Source of the DNA: Epiperipatus broadwayi
Lineage: Eukaryota > Onychophora > Udeonychophora > Euonychophora > Peripatidae
Length of the DNA stretch: 64,000 nt
Assembly (NCBI GenBank): GCA_028023455.1
Contig: JAQFVV010012545.1
Coordinates: 1,860,001-1,924,000, forward strand
Direction: 5' to 3'
In this document: in pieces, positions 12,074 to 23,365 of the stretch
Position numbering within the stretch: position 1 is the first letter of the stretch
How the letters are laid out: each line of letters begins with the position of its first letter
The notes under the pieces: generated by a model
Told to the model about the DNA's origin: nothing
The model's database searches: none
Seen by the model: the letters and a program-made list of their open reading frames with translations, nothing else
Made by a program: the position numbers and the translations under genes

Positions 12074-13135
12074 ATAACAATTAATAAGTTTGGAAATAAA
12101 GAAATAATTTATTAATGACAAAAATAAAATAAATATACTAATAAATAGTTTATAACATAAATAACTAGAATCATCTTTGGAAGATTTTGTTTGGGTGCTT
12201 TTCAAATTAGAAATTTTAATAAAAGTTCAAATATTATATTCTTATAGTTTCTTCATAAATAAAATACATAATAACATCACTTTGACAAATTCCAATAATT
12301 TTCATGCTTTAGTTTTTTTAAAGTTTGTAAATATTTTTTTCCTTTATTTGTCTTGAATATACTAAATAACAAATAATATCAAAGAATTAAAAGTTCTGGC
12401 TTTAAAATATCTTATTGCTATATTAAAAGTCTTTCTTTTTTTCCTTTAGATATTTTCCTTCTTTCCAGTATCATTAAGTAAAGCATTAAAGGCAGTTACA
12501 TTAAACATCAGTTTCCTTATTTCTTCTCTGACAATCCATTTGCAGAGTTCTATTTATCAAAAGTAGTTTTTAAACTAGTTGATAAAGAAAATAGATTGGG
12601 TGATTGCATTAGGGTCAAAACCAATAAGTTATTTACTTTAACTTAGCACTTCATCTTCCATATAAGCTTTAACACAAAAAGTATATCACTTTTTAAGTAA
12701 ATTAAAATAATAATGATAAATTTTCAATCCTTACATATATAAAAAAGATTATTTTATAGATACTTTATTTTGCTTTTTTCCTCATCAAAAAAAAAAAGTG
12801 GGAATGGAAAAAAAAAATCTATCTCATTTTAATATTTTTCAATTTCATTTACATAACACTTTTTGTTATATTTTCATAACTTTTTGGAATCATCTCCATA
12901 ATAAATTTAGAATATTTTATTTTTTTAACAAAGGGAAAATTAATTTAATGGTTATATGTTATTTTCCAAAAATATAATAATGTACCTTTGGCATGGCACC
13001 CACCAAGGGACTAGAAACATTCCATTTCTCTGCTTCAATCATAATACCATCAATAATTATATATATATTTATTTATTGACATTTTTGTCAAATAATTTTT
13101 TAAATAAAATATATTCCTTTATGGAAAAACCATTA

Positions 13136-13225
13136 CATATTTCTTTTATCCAAACTCATTAATTATTTAACAAATCTACATTATATTTTTCTTTTATCCA
13201 AACTCATTAATTCTTTACAAATCTA
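13136..13225. repeat. Short tandem duplication (~50-bp unit, two copies)
   Basis: tttcttttatccaaactcat-taattatttaacaaatctac is followed by ttttcttttatccaaactcat-taattctttacaaatctagg. Two near-identical adjacent copies lie just inside the left LTR of element B, in its 3' internal region. Confidence 0.65.
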
Positions 13226-13244
13226 GGAGACGGGGTTGGTAACT

Positions 13245-16200
13245 TCTTTTATTTCATTTCTGTTTTTCCTTCATCTTGGATATTGTTAGTTGCCTTATGC
13301 TCTCTTTTCTGTCTGGGTCTACCTCTTTCTATCTGTTTTCCATTTTTTGTAGTTGTCTCACTTGCATCTTAAATGGAGATAAAGGTGGTAATTGCTTCAC
13401 AGAAACATCTATTTATGATCCAGATTGACATCTTGAGTGAGGTCTCACTCCAGTTCTTCTATTAGTATCATAATTTCTTCAATTTTGGTATCTTGGATTA
13501 TAATCAATCTTGATATCTCCAATGGATGTATCGCCCTTCTTAAATGATAGTTGAATTACCATAGGAAGCTTACTTTCTTCACTTGAATTGTGGTAACTCA
13601 TAGCTACAGCATTCAAAAAATCTGCCACTTCTTCAATAGTCTTTATTTTCAGTATTAATAATCATTTGCTCAATTCTGAAAGGTAAGTTGTGCCATATTA
13701 TCATTATTTGACTTTCAAGGATCCCACATGCAGACAATGTTAGTAATCTGGCAACCTATCTTTTGAAGAATTTTGTATACGTTTCACACTCTTGTATCAG
13801 AAATTTCTTTTACATGATCTGGTACTTTATTGCTTCCTGTCTTTCTTTTGACCAAAAGTTGCTTGAAATCTGTTTTTTTTACATTCTGGAAAAGTAGATG
13901 GTTTGCTTATCAGCGAATTCCACCATTCCTTAGCCGGTCCATTTAGATTGTTATATGCAATGGCTATTTGCTCTTTTTTAATTAGTGGATTCAACTCAAA
14001 ATAACTTTAGATTATCTAGATCAGGGGTGGCCAAGATATCAACTGTGGTTGACCAGTTAATTGCAAGGTCTCTGGAAATTGACTGTAAAGCTGGTGTAAA
14101 CATTAACAAATTATAGTGATAAATTCAGAGCTGATTTGAATATAAAAAAAGTAAAAATTCAAAATTATTATTGTTTAAAAATAGTTACATTTAAAATAAC
14201 ACCTGTTGTTACTGTGGATGTCAAAAATAAAGCCAGGTCAGAAGAAGCTGAAAAGAATTAAATTACTTTTATATAATGCTAGAGCAAAACATTTTAGGAA
14301 TATTTCATTGCCTTTTTCCCAAGGAGAAATAAAAATAACTTGTCCTGGAAAAATAAGGATTTTAATGAACTGATTTTAAAAGAAAGAAGTTGTGAAGTAC
14401 ACTTTGTATAGTAATTTAATAATTGTAATTTAACTTTTACCTTGTTCAAAATACCTATTGGCCAAGTGAATTAAAGTTCTAAATTTTTGATTGGTCAATT
14501 ACAGAATAAGCAGTAAAAATATATTTAATCTTTTAAAATTGTACTCATTTTAGTCAAGTTTCTAAAAAGCAAATTAATAATTTTGTCAGATTATTAAAGT
14601 AAATGAAAGTTTTTTCAAAAATAAATTTCTATTTATAATTGATAAAAATAATCTACAGCTGACAACATAAAATGTACTTTTGTAACCTCTTACAAAATGC
14701 AGCCTACATCATTGATTTCTTTCTCAATTTATTTTTGTCTAAAAGCAAATAATTTTTACTAAAATTCTTCTAAAATAATTATATTTTCATATATATTTTA
14801 TAAAAATAATAATAAATATGTAAAAAAAATACTCTAAAACATACGTTTTCATTTTGAAAATCAAAACAAAGAACTTATATCAAAATTGTTGGCATGCGCT
14901 CCCTTTTGTAGAAAATGTAAAACAACCAATCAGCGCCTTGAAAGGCAGGCTTTATCTCATTATTATAATTTTAAATTTAAATATTATTGATTTTTTAGTT
15001 GTAAAATAATTATAAAGACGGCAGCATTATACAGTGCATTTTTTTTGATAAAATGACAATAAAATCGGCAAAATAACATAAAAATGAGTGGTTTGAGAGT
15101 GAATTAATGCCGCATATGAGTATCCTCATGGAAAAGTCCATTAATAAATATTTTATGAAGCAACATGGACAAAATGTAATACTAGAGGGAGCTGAGGGAA
15201 TTTAATAGTAGTCATAAAAAATGTCTTCAACATTTGTATCTTATTGGAAAAATATTCACCAGCTCCTATCTTCTAAAAATGTCACCAATATTTCTGAGTA
15301 TCTAAAAAGCCCTTATAAAAAAAAAACACCAATTGAAAAGTACATTCTAAAAAAAAAAAAAACAGGACTTCGAACAGTTATTTTTTTCTGTTCTGGCAAA
15401 AATGTTTTTTTTTTTCTGGTTTCCAGTTTGAAGCTCTGAAAAAAATGCAGTCGCCCTCAGGTACACTTTCACCAAAGAAGTTGCCCCCAACATCTAAAAG
15501 TCTGGCCATCCCTGATCTAGATGTTCGGTTGGCATCTCTCCTGCATCACCTCTAAATGTTTCTATCTTCAAAAACTGATTAATGCATTTTATATTTTCAC
15601 CAAGTCCATGTTGGCTTTTAACTAATGTATCTTCCCTTCATATCCTGAAGCATTATATCCTTATTTATATTTATTTTCCTCTTTGTACTGTTGAAGTCTT
15701 CCTCAGTTTATCATAATCTGCTTTTATGTCATTTATAGTGACAACCATTTCTTTAAATGAAGAATCCTTCATTTGAAGTGTCTTTATCTTTTCTTCATCT
15801 TTGACTACCAGCCTCTATAATTTTTCTCCCAAACTTAAAACTGTTACATGCACATTATCTTGGTAGGTTCTAATGGCTTCATGGACCATATTCTGGACAC
15901 CTATAGGTGTCTACTCTATGAACAACTTTTCCTGGATTTGTTCATCTATTTGCTTTATCATCTCTTCCGAGTGATTATATTATTTCATACTCCTTGTAAT
16001 TTTTCTTTCATTTTATTATACATTTCTTTTTGATTTTTATCGATGTTTTCTTGATTTTGGTTTATTGCTGCTAGCATTTTTTCTTTAATTGTTCTATCCC
16101 TTCTATCATTTTCATTTCTGCTACTAGTATTTCATTTTTCATTTCTTCTTTGTTTTCATTATCTTCTTTCATTTGATTCATTATTGTTAAGAAAATTTCC

Positions 16201-16319
16201 AATGTGAGTGTGACTAGTGCTGACTTTTGTTCATCTGGTGCTTGCACAGTCAAGTTATCTTCTTCAATCACTGTCTCAGCCTCTATTGGTAGACCTTCTC
16301 TGGTATCAAGTGACCCCAT
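13245..16319 (-). pseudogene. Decayed Gypsy-type gag, split by a hAT element
   Basis: Reading the minus strand from 16319, the frame starts MGSLDTREGLPIEAE, then a strongly charged, Glu/Lys/Gln-rich coiled-coil-like stretch. It continues through frameshifts and stops towards 15523, resumes after the hAT insertion (14022-15514), and runs to about 13250. A capsid-like segment near 13920-13980 reads IAIAYNNLNGPAKEWW; the L-x-G-x-A-x-x-W-W pattern is typical of Gypsy/Ty3 Gag capsids. Near the C-terminus is the basic RGRPRQK stretch (about 13305-13325), resembling an AT-hook or nucleic-acid-binding tail. I see no CCHC knuckle, protease, RT or integrase. It is non-functional: there are several stops and frameshifts. 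The role, Gag particle assembly for element B, is inferred from family resemblance and position between LTRs. Confidence 0.65.
14014..15522. mobile_element. hAT DNA transposon remnant with 8-bp TSD, inside gag
   Basis: The element itself is 14022-15514 (1493 bp). It begins CAGGGGTGGCCAAG and ends TCTGGCCATCCCTG (imperfect TIR), flanked by the 8-bp duplication ATCTAGAT at 14014-14021 and 15515-15522. Terminal sequence and TSD length identify hAT. The interior has short open stretches (15221-15439, rich in Lys and Phe) but no transposase domain I recognise. It is probably an internally deleted or decayed copy. It inserted after the LTR element was in place. Confidence 0.85.
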
Positions 16320-16692
16320 ACTTATTTGTTCATTATTTTTTCTTCTTTAACTGTGTTAACATTAGTCTTTGGGTCACTATTTAACAATTTTTCAATTTGT
16401 TATTCTTTTTTTTTTCTTTTGTTCTATCAAAAATAGCAATATCAGTTCTATCCCAATACAATGCCATCCATATCTTGACTACTTCAACTTTAATGCCTTT
16501 TTACTTTTCTTTATTTAATCAAAAAAAAAAGTATCTTGTCATCTTATGCATATATATATATATATCATACACATTCTTCTATATCCGAATAAAATATTCA
16601 ATGCCTTCAACTTTATTGGCACCAATTTATGTAATGCTAGTCTTGTTTTTCAGAATAAAATGTTCAATGCTTTATCTACTGTACACTCCAAA

Positions 16693-17735
16693 TGTAACAC
16701 ATAAGAGAGCATGTTCTCAGAGTTATGGGGTGTTTTATTCTGTGAGTTATGTGTGTGTTAATTGCATATATTTTATCAGCAAGTATTATGTATGAAATAA
16801 CAATTAACAAGTATATAAACAAAGAAATAATTTATTAATGACAAATAAAAATATAATAATAAATAATTAATAAAATAAATAACTAGAATCTTCTTTGGGA
16901 GATTTTCTTTCTTGGGTGCTTTTCAAGTTAGAAATTATAATAAAAGTTCAAATATTATATCCCTATAGGTCCTTCGTGAATAAAAAAACATAATGCCATT
17001 TTGACAAATCCCCCAAATTTTCATGCTGTAGTTTTTTAAAGTTCATAAATATTATTTTCCTTTATTTGTCTTGAATATTTACAAATACAAACAATATCAA
17101 AACCATAAAAGTTCTGGCTTTAAAATATCTTACTGCTATCTTAAACATCTTTCTTTTCTTCTTTTAGATATTTTACTTCTTTCCAGTATCATTAAGTAAA
17201 GTATTAAAGGCAGTTACATAAAACATCAGTTTCCTTATTTCTTCTCTGACAATCCATTTGCAGAGTTCTATTTATCAAAAGTAATTTTAAACTAATTGAT
17301 AAAGAAAATAGATTAGTTGATTGCATTAGGGTCGAAACCCATGAACTATTTATTTACTTTAACTTAGCACTTCATCTTCCATATAGGCTTTAACACAAAA
17401 AGTATATCACTTTTTAAGTAAATTAAAATAATAATTATAAATTTTCAATCCTTATGTATATAAAAATGATTACTTTATAAATATTTTATTTTGCTTTTTC
17501 CCTTTTCAAAAAAAAAGTGAGAGAGAATGAGAAAAAAAAATCTCATTTTAATATTTTTCAACTTCATTTACATATCAATGCTTTTTGTTATATTTTCACA
17601 ACTTTTGGGGGTCATCTCCATAATAAATTTAGACAATCTTATTTTTTTAACTAAGAGAAAATTAATTAAATGGATATATCATGTTATTTTCCAAAAATAT
17701 AATGTAACTTTGGCGTGGCCAATATAACTGTTACA
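16693..17735 (-). repeat. Right (5') LTR of element B
   Basis: 1043 bp, direct copy of the left LTR. On the minus strand it begins TGTAACAGTTATATT and ends TGTTACA. The minus-strand 3' part contains acagaataaaacacc, a polyadenylation signal. It contains the empty site (aaataacaatt near 16795) for the solo LTR that split the left LTR. Confidence 0.75.
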
Positions 17736-18838
17736 ATATATAAATATAATTAATTAAAAATAAAACAGTATAAATTTTTATGGAGAACTATTATTATCTC
17801 TAGGAGAAGGATATATACCAAGTTAATAATATTAGATTAATCTTTAATTTAGTTCATATTTTTTTTATTTAAAGGCATTAAACCTTACTTTAAAATAGAT
17901 TTTTTTATCAATGTTTTACTGCTAGAATTAGATTGAAAAAGTTCAAGAAAAAGATAGCTTTTGTTTCTTGTTGGCTAGTATTTTCTTTTTGGGCACTTTA
18001 ATACTCATGATGACAAAGACAATAAATTGTAGCCCAAAGTTAGTGATTCTGCAAAATCAATTGGTATATTGTTACTCAATTTTGATAAAGATATATTAAA
18101 AGTATCACATGAGCCTAAAAAATTGATATCATAATCCTAGTAAAACAATGGGTGGCATTTTTTATAATAATAATAATAATGATATTTTGATCTGATAAAA
18201 GTAAATATTTTGATTATCTTTTGAAAAATGATAAAAGAATGTAGAGGTGAGCATTTAATGATAAAATCATCTTATCAATTCATTTGTATTTTCAAATAGA
18301 AATATCTAGCTTGATGAAATTTTGAGTAATTGTAGGTTCTACAAGTTTTAAAATATGGTGATGAAGTGTTAGCTTCAAAGCTATTGAAATTTAAGAATAT
18401 ATGAGCATATAAAGCTATGCCACTTGATCATAAAGCTGCTTCTGAAAGTTTTATGAAATCATCCTTTCCAATATTAATCTTCTAAATTCATGTATTCATT
18501 GTTATTGCATTTTAATATTCTTTAGAATTTGACAGTATCAGTTGCTTTGTGTCATAATGTTTCAAAGCTTTTTTCCTCGTACAGATGTGTATAAAATGAA
18601 ATGTGTTTTCATAATTTATAAATCAATGCACAATAGCAACTCATACTTACTTTGTCTTTTCTGTAGTTTTTTTTAATAGAATGCTATATCACTTTTGTAT
18701 CATCTAATTCTTTTGTTTTGGCTTGACTATAAAATTCTTTAGACAATATAAAATGATTTTAATAAAGAACTTATATAAAACTGATTCAATTTCATATAGC
18801 TTCTTTTTATAAACTATTCACAAGATCCAATACAATAT
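17736..18838. other. AT-rich DNA, nothing recognised
   Basis: Includes a short (AAT)n run near 18165. No gene, repeat partner or conserved motif recognised. Confidence 0.5.
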
Positions 18839-18994
18839 ACTTCCTATATTCAAAATAAGAGTGATAGATCACATGACCCAATTCTCTTAAGCTTGTAAGA
18901 TATAAACAATGAGCATTGCCAATTGCTCAACAAGCTTTGTGATAAATGCATAGCCAGAGAAAGCATTTAAAATATATCTGTCAGGAAACACCTC

Positions 18995-19047
18995 CAAACC
19001 TCTGACCATGGTTTTGTGCTTTGGCACTCCTCAGAGAGATACTAGGG
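18995..19047 (-). ncRNA. Hammerhead-ribozyme-like motif, RZ2 segment A
   Basis: Minus strand: CTGAGGA core, stem II GTGC/GCAC (4 bp, perfect) closing a CAAA loop, then AAAA where GAAA is expected, stem III ACC/GGT with a two-base AT loop, cleavage triplet GTC, and stem I AGAGG pairing with the upstream TCTCT (one wobble). Every helix is present in the right order. The G12 position is A in both RZ2 copies, which would be expected to abolish cleavage, so this looks like a decayed ribozyme. Confidence 0.55.
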
Positions 19048-19448
19048 TACCTTCAGACCCTAGATCTAAAAATACCAACCCAAAAAAACAGCATTTATCT
19101 AAAAGTTATCTATTGAGTCAGAGGTTTGGGGTGTTCCTGACAGAGATATTTTAAATGCTTTCTCTGACTAAGAATTTATCAGAAAGCTTGTTGAGCAATT
19201 AGCAATGCTCATTGTTTATAATCTTACAAGCTTAAGAGAATTGGTCATGTGATCTATGACTCTTGTTTTGACTATTAAGACTACTAATATATGGTATGGC
19301 TGAAGATTTCTCAGCCCCATATAGCTATTTGAGTTGGATAGCTGGATTGAAGATATGTAGGTGTCTGAAAATTTCAGATTTTCCAATAGATAACTTTTAG
19401 ATAAATGCTGTTTTTGGGTTGATATTTTTATATCTAGTGTCTGAAGCT

Positions 19449-19503
19449 ACCCTAGTGCCTCTCTGAGGAGTGTCAAAGGACAAAACCATGGTCAGAGATT
19501 TGG
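19449..19503 (+). ncRNA. Hammerhead-ribozyme-like motif, RZ2 segment C
   Basis: Plus strand: CTGAGGA at 19463-19469. Stem II has decayed to GTGT..GGAC. AAAA (19482-19485) stands in place of GAAA. Stem III is ACC/GGT around AT (19485-19492), C at 19493 is the cleavage base, and stem I AGAG (19494-19497) pairs with CTCT (19459-19462). An outer CCC/GGG pairing is possible across an internal loop. It is more decayed than segment A. Confidence 0.45.
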
Positions 19504-19610
19504 GAGGGGGTTCCTTAACAGAGATACTTTAAATGCGTTCTCTGGCTAAGCATTTATCACAAAGTTTGTTGAGCAATTGGCAATGCTCATTGTTTTTACT
19601 TACTATATTC

Positions 19611-21638
19611 TTTCAATCATCTGAAATTTCCTAGTCATTTAGACATTTTATTTTTACTTTTTGCTGATAATTTCTCCATTTCTTCACCGACCTCTTTCCC
19701 AGAGATTTTCTGGTTTCATAGATTTACCTGTATTCCTCATTCCTTCATTTAAAACAGTGTATTTCAAAAATGTTTTATTTTAAGGGTTACTTTGTTTTCT
19801 GGTATTTTAGTAACATATAGTTTGTTGTATAATTGTTTCACACTCTTACATAATGTCATTCTTCTTTTTAATGGCAATTTTATCTATTTTTTTTAGCTGA
19901 ATAATTTTTATCCCAACATCAAGATGAAAATTTATATCTTTTTTTTGTTTTGTTTTGGACATTTCTATAGTTTTCCTTTGTCATTTCACTTACATTTCCT
20001 TACACCATCATTAGCACATTTTCATATCATTCCTTTATTCTTGCAAACATTATTTTGTCATTGTGAATTCCATATATAAGTTTTTGTTTGGGTATATATC
20101 CTTTAATAATAAAATTTTACGAAATATGCCGTCAAAAAATATATGAGTTCACCTTTAAATACTTAGCATAGATAAATGAATGTGCAGAAACATCAAAATA
20201 AATATTGTCTGAAGCCACAAGTTTAATGCAATGAGAAATATTGTTAGGGGGCCCCAAAAATCACTTTTTTAAAAAAACTAGCACTGAAATTGCAAATTAC
20301 AAAGAATTTATAAAAATTGGAAGATATTTTTCTATTATACATTTAAAAAATAACCTAATTACATTAGATACACTATTTACAGATCAATTTTTTTTTACAA
20401 AAAAAAAAAGCTCACTTGTTTAAATCTATTGTTAATGTTTGAATAAAGGATTAAGTAATAGGATATAAAATTTAACTATTAGTTTGTAAATTCTAATTTT
20501 TCAATATCCCTAAATATGGTAATAGATATTTTTTTTAAAAATTACAAAAAGGCTCTGCAAAGTTTAAATCATAACAAATTAAGATTTTATTATATTATTT
20601 CTAGATGAAAAAGGGTTGAAATCATCTAATTTGAAATACTGCATACATATAATTTATGCCAATACAACTGTTTTATCATGGAAATTTTTTTAATAATGTA
20701 TTTAATATGTAATATATTTAACAAAAGGGTGTGAGTAATTAGATTCATTTTATTGTATAAAAGTTGGCATAAATATTTTTAAAATTAAATGAAGCATGTA
20801 AGAAAATTGAGGAAACATTTTATTTCTAATTTGCTCATATATTATTTATTTATTCTTAATAATATAAATTCCATACTTTTGTTTGTATAAGTTGGAGAAT
20901 CAATTGTTTGGATGAAAGAATCATTCCTCCCCCTCTCCTGTTTTCTGGCTGTAGATTTTAAAAATTTGGATTTTATATCAATTGAAATAAGAACTTGATT
21001 ATTAAAAAGAAAAAATTTTATAGTGAATATGGTGTTAATATATTTTGAAAATTAAAACAATAAGAAAAGATATTTAAATGTTTTCTATAAAATTGGTAAT
21101 TTAATATTGAAATTTTTGTATCTTATTATAAATATGAATTATCTTGTGAACAATAAATGAAAAACCTATTATTCAAAAGAAAAGGAATGACTATTTAATT
21201 GAAATTATAAATTTCAAGAATAGAAAAAATGAATTGCTTTCCAATGATAATAAAGATAGGAAAGAATTTTTTCCTTTCCACATTTTTGTCAGTCAGCAAT
21301 AACAAAAAAAAAGGAGGGGGGGGGATTATCTTGAGTAAGAATGGGAATTGTGATTCCCAAAGGACATTCATAATGGATGAGTGAATTTATTAAAATAACT
21401 TTTTTTTCCTTCAATAATAGAGTAGCAATACATAAACTGCAGATCCTACAAACTGTACATGTTAATAAAAGAGATGTAAATAAATGGACAGCTGAAATCC
21501 TAATCTGGATCTCAAACATTGTAAAAGTCTTATAAAATAAAAATACAAATTTCTTCTGATACAAATTATAAATTGATAAAAACTAACACTTCTGTTGTTA
21601 TTTAGTAGAGATAATATTAATATATACATTAAAATAAT
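19611..21638. other. AT-rich DNA, nothing recognised
   Basis: Several short frames (for example 20241-20423, 21289-21564) are low-complexity and unlike any family I know. A G-run (ggaggggggggg) occurs near 21315. No gene supported. Confidence 0.5.
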
Positions 21639-21681
21639 GGCCAAGCACTTTCAACACTAATGTGCCCTTATCAAGGCAAAC
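21639..21681 (-). ncRNA. Hammerhead-like relic resembling Penelope-like element ends
   Basis: Minus strand reads TTGCC, core TTGATAA (two differences from CUGANGA), stem II GCAC/GTGT around ATTA, GAAA, stem III AG/CT around TG, then T and GGC pairing with the upstream GCC. The layout is the same as the motif in the Penelope-like insertion at 36466-36510 (GAAAGYGCT followed by stem I). Surrounding DNA shows no GIY-YIG remnant, so this is an isolated relic. Chance similarity is possible. Confidence 0.3.
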
Positions 21682-21689
21682 TGTAAAAC

Positions 21690-22635
21690 ATGGACTCCTT
21701 ACAAACTTATAACTTACTTTAACAACCAGACATCACTAATCAAAAAACTTGTGGAATTTGAATTGATGTCATAAACAAGTTTTTTGAAGTAATGTGGAAC
21801 GGTTGATTTGAATAAATTGCATTAAACTCAAAAGATCTTTATCCTACCTTGGATTGAAGTTTCCAAGCTTTATATCATAGAGTCAATGTTTACTTTAAAT
21901 TCTTCAGTCCATAATACTTAAGCAAAAAAGAATTAATTCAAATAATTCTACTCACAATAAACTGAAGTCAAAATGGATCAAAAGTGAAAACATTAAAAAA
22001 TTTAACATATTGCAATCAAACTGCTGTCTTATCGCAAAAAAAAAAAACTTACTAAACCTGTTACAAAGTTGGAAGAAATAAAATTCGTAATAATAAACCA
22101 TGATGGACTATTAAGATGAAATCTCTTCACCAATTGTCCATCAAAACAGGAGTGGTAAAAATAAAATAACATTTTAAGGCTCATAAAAAGATGTTTATAT
22201 GAAGTTTAACTTGATCAAAAATTAAGCTAAGAAGATTAATGGATGAAATTTTATGAACATACAGGTATTTTCAGGAAAAATTCAGTGTTGAATAATTAAA
22301 GCATCATTACATTATTATTACGGACAAACAATAGATATATTGAACAAGTTCCATAAATAAATGCATTTGCTTTGCCTTTGTTGATTTTTTCCCTATGATA
22401 CTAAACTTGTGGGTAACCTGTTTGAACACACATATAGATACACAAGGGTGGATCAAAAGATTAGAAATATCTGGCATATTACCACTTTATATCTGAAAAA
22501 ATGGAAGTATATACTAAGGATCGAACAAAAGATTACAAATCGCTGGCAAATTTACCATATATCTGATAAAAATAGAAACAATTCTTTTTACATAATTTTT
22601 TTTGCATGACTTTGAAATAACATGAGTTTTAAAAA
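21690..22635. other. AT-rich DNA with a weak two-unit tandem repeat
   Basis: At about 22445-22580 two diverged ~70-bp units follow each other (gatcaaaagattagaaatatctggca, then gatcgaacaaaagattacaaatcgctggca; shared parts aaaagatta and ctggca). Nothing else recognised. Confidence 0.4.
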
Positions 22636-22639
22636 AAAA

Positions 22640-23365
22640 ATTATCTTTCTACACAAGTTATTTAAAATAACATGATCAGTAAAAAAAAAAAAAAAAAGAT
22701 ACCTTGGGATTATAGCTGCAGTGACATATTCACATTGGAAGGAAGAAATGAATATTAATTACCTGGAAGTTTTTAAAGCAATCATCTTACATTCTCCAAA
22801 TAGTTTTCAGGTTGTTTTAAGTTGTGATTAAACTTTTTTTTTTAATTCTAAATAATTTGATATAAATAATATAAAATAATTTATATTCTTTTTTAGAAAA
22901 TTGTAAATATTTTTAATTCAGTGTTTATTTACAGATTTGTTTCTAAGATCAAGTTCATCACAATTATGTCATAAAGCTAAAAAAAAAAATTATGTCTGTT
23001 ATTATCATCCTAATTTTAAAAAAAAAGTTTCATCTCTTTATTTCCCATTATTTTAAAAACAAAAATTCCATTTTTGACAATATTCCAGCAAATGAGAAAT
23101 TTGTTTGTCTGGATTATAACGTTTTTGTCCTTTTGTTTTAAAAGGAAAGTATCTTTTTGGTATTGATGCTTTGTTTGCATTTTGACATTTGGTTTTTTAA
23201 AAAAGAATCCTTGGTATTGGTATTAAAAAAAGTTAATTTTGTTTAAATTTAATTGATTAATTTGTTTAAATGTATATTTATTAATGTTGTCAAAAATCAA
23301 TAGATGGTAAGTTATATATTGCAAATTTTAGTAATCCATTCATGCGCAAACGTGTGCATTTGTTG
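22640..23365 (+). repeat. Dispersed repeat, copy 1 (with internal insertion)
   Basis: Matches 29432-29828 in the same orientation. Shared landmarks are atctttctaca, aaataacat, cccattattt, gtatctttttggtattgatg, ctttgtttgcat and aatttaattgattaat. Copy 1 carries about 300 extra bases (roughly 22700-22985) between two A-runs, suggesting an insertion or deletion at poly-A. Family not identified; no coding signal survives in both copies. Confidence 0.6.

Larger units (their letters stand above)
9902..12997 (-). repeat. Left (3') LTR of element B, split by a solo LTR
   Basis: 9902-10012 matches 16693-16800 and 12074-12997 matches 16800-17720 of the right LTR with many substitutions and small indels. 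Shared landmarks include aaagaaataatttattaatgac, gtgcttttcaa and ttccagtatcattaagtaaag. The 2061-bp gap is a later insertion, bounded by duplicated ATAA. The right LTR keeps the uninterrupted site (aaataacaatt). Confidence 0.8.
9902..17735 (-). mobile_element. LTR retrotransposon, gag-only remnant, minus strand (element B)
   Basis: Two direct repeats of nearly equal length bound it: left LTR 9902-10012 plus 12074-12997 (about 1035 bp once the inserted solo LTR is removed) and right LTR 16693-17735 (1043 bp). On the minus strand the right LTR runs from TGTAACAG to TGTTACA, the inverted termini usual for Gypsy-type LTRs, and has an AATAAA signal before its 3' end. The internal part carries a broken gag on the minus strand and no pol that I can recognise. 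The left LTR lacks about 20 nt at its inner edge. The element is interrupted twice: by a solo LTR and by a hAT transposon. Outer target duplication not resolved. Confidence 0.75.
18839..19610. mobile_element. RZ2 inverted/tandem hammerhead repeat cluster with 13-nt TSD
   Basis: The insert is 18852-19597. It has three segments of one repeat: A (18852-19108) on the minus strand, B (about 19109-19275) on the plus strand, and C (about 19380-19597) on the plus strand. B and C are in tandem with a period of about 382 bp (cagaggtttgg at 19113, cagagatttgg near 19495). The flanks are ACTTCCTATATTC (18839-18851) and ACTTACTATATTC (19598-19610), a 13-nt duplication with one mismatch. A and C carry hammerhead-like motifs. 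There is no coding content. Short units, head-to-tail copies, hammerheads and a TSD are the marks of metazoan retrozymes; the inverted first segment recalls Penelope-like insertions. The assignment is my inference. Confidence 0.65.
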
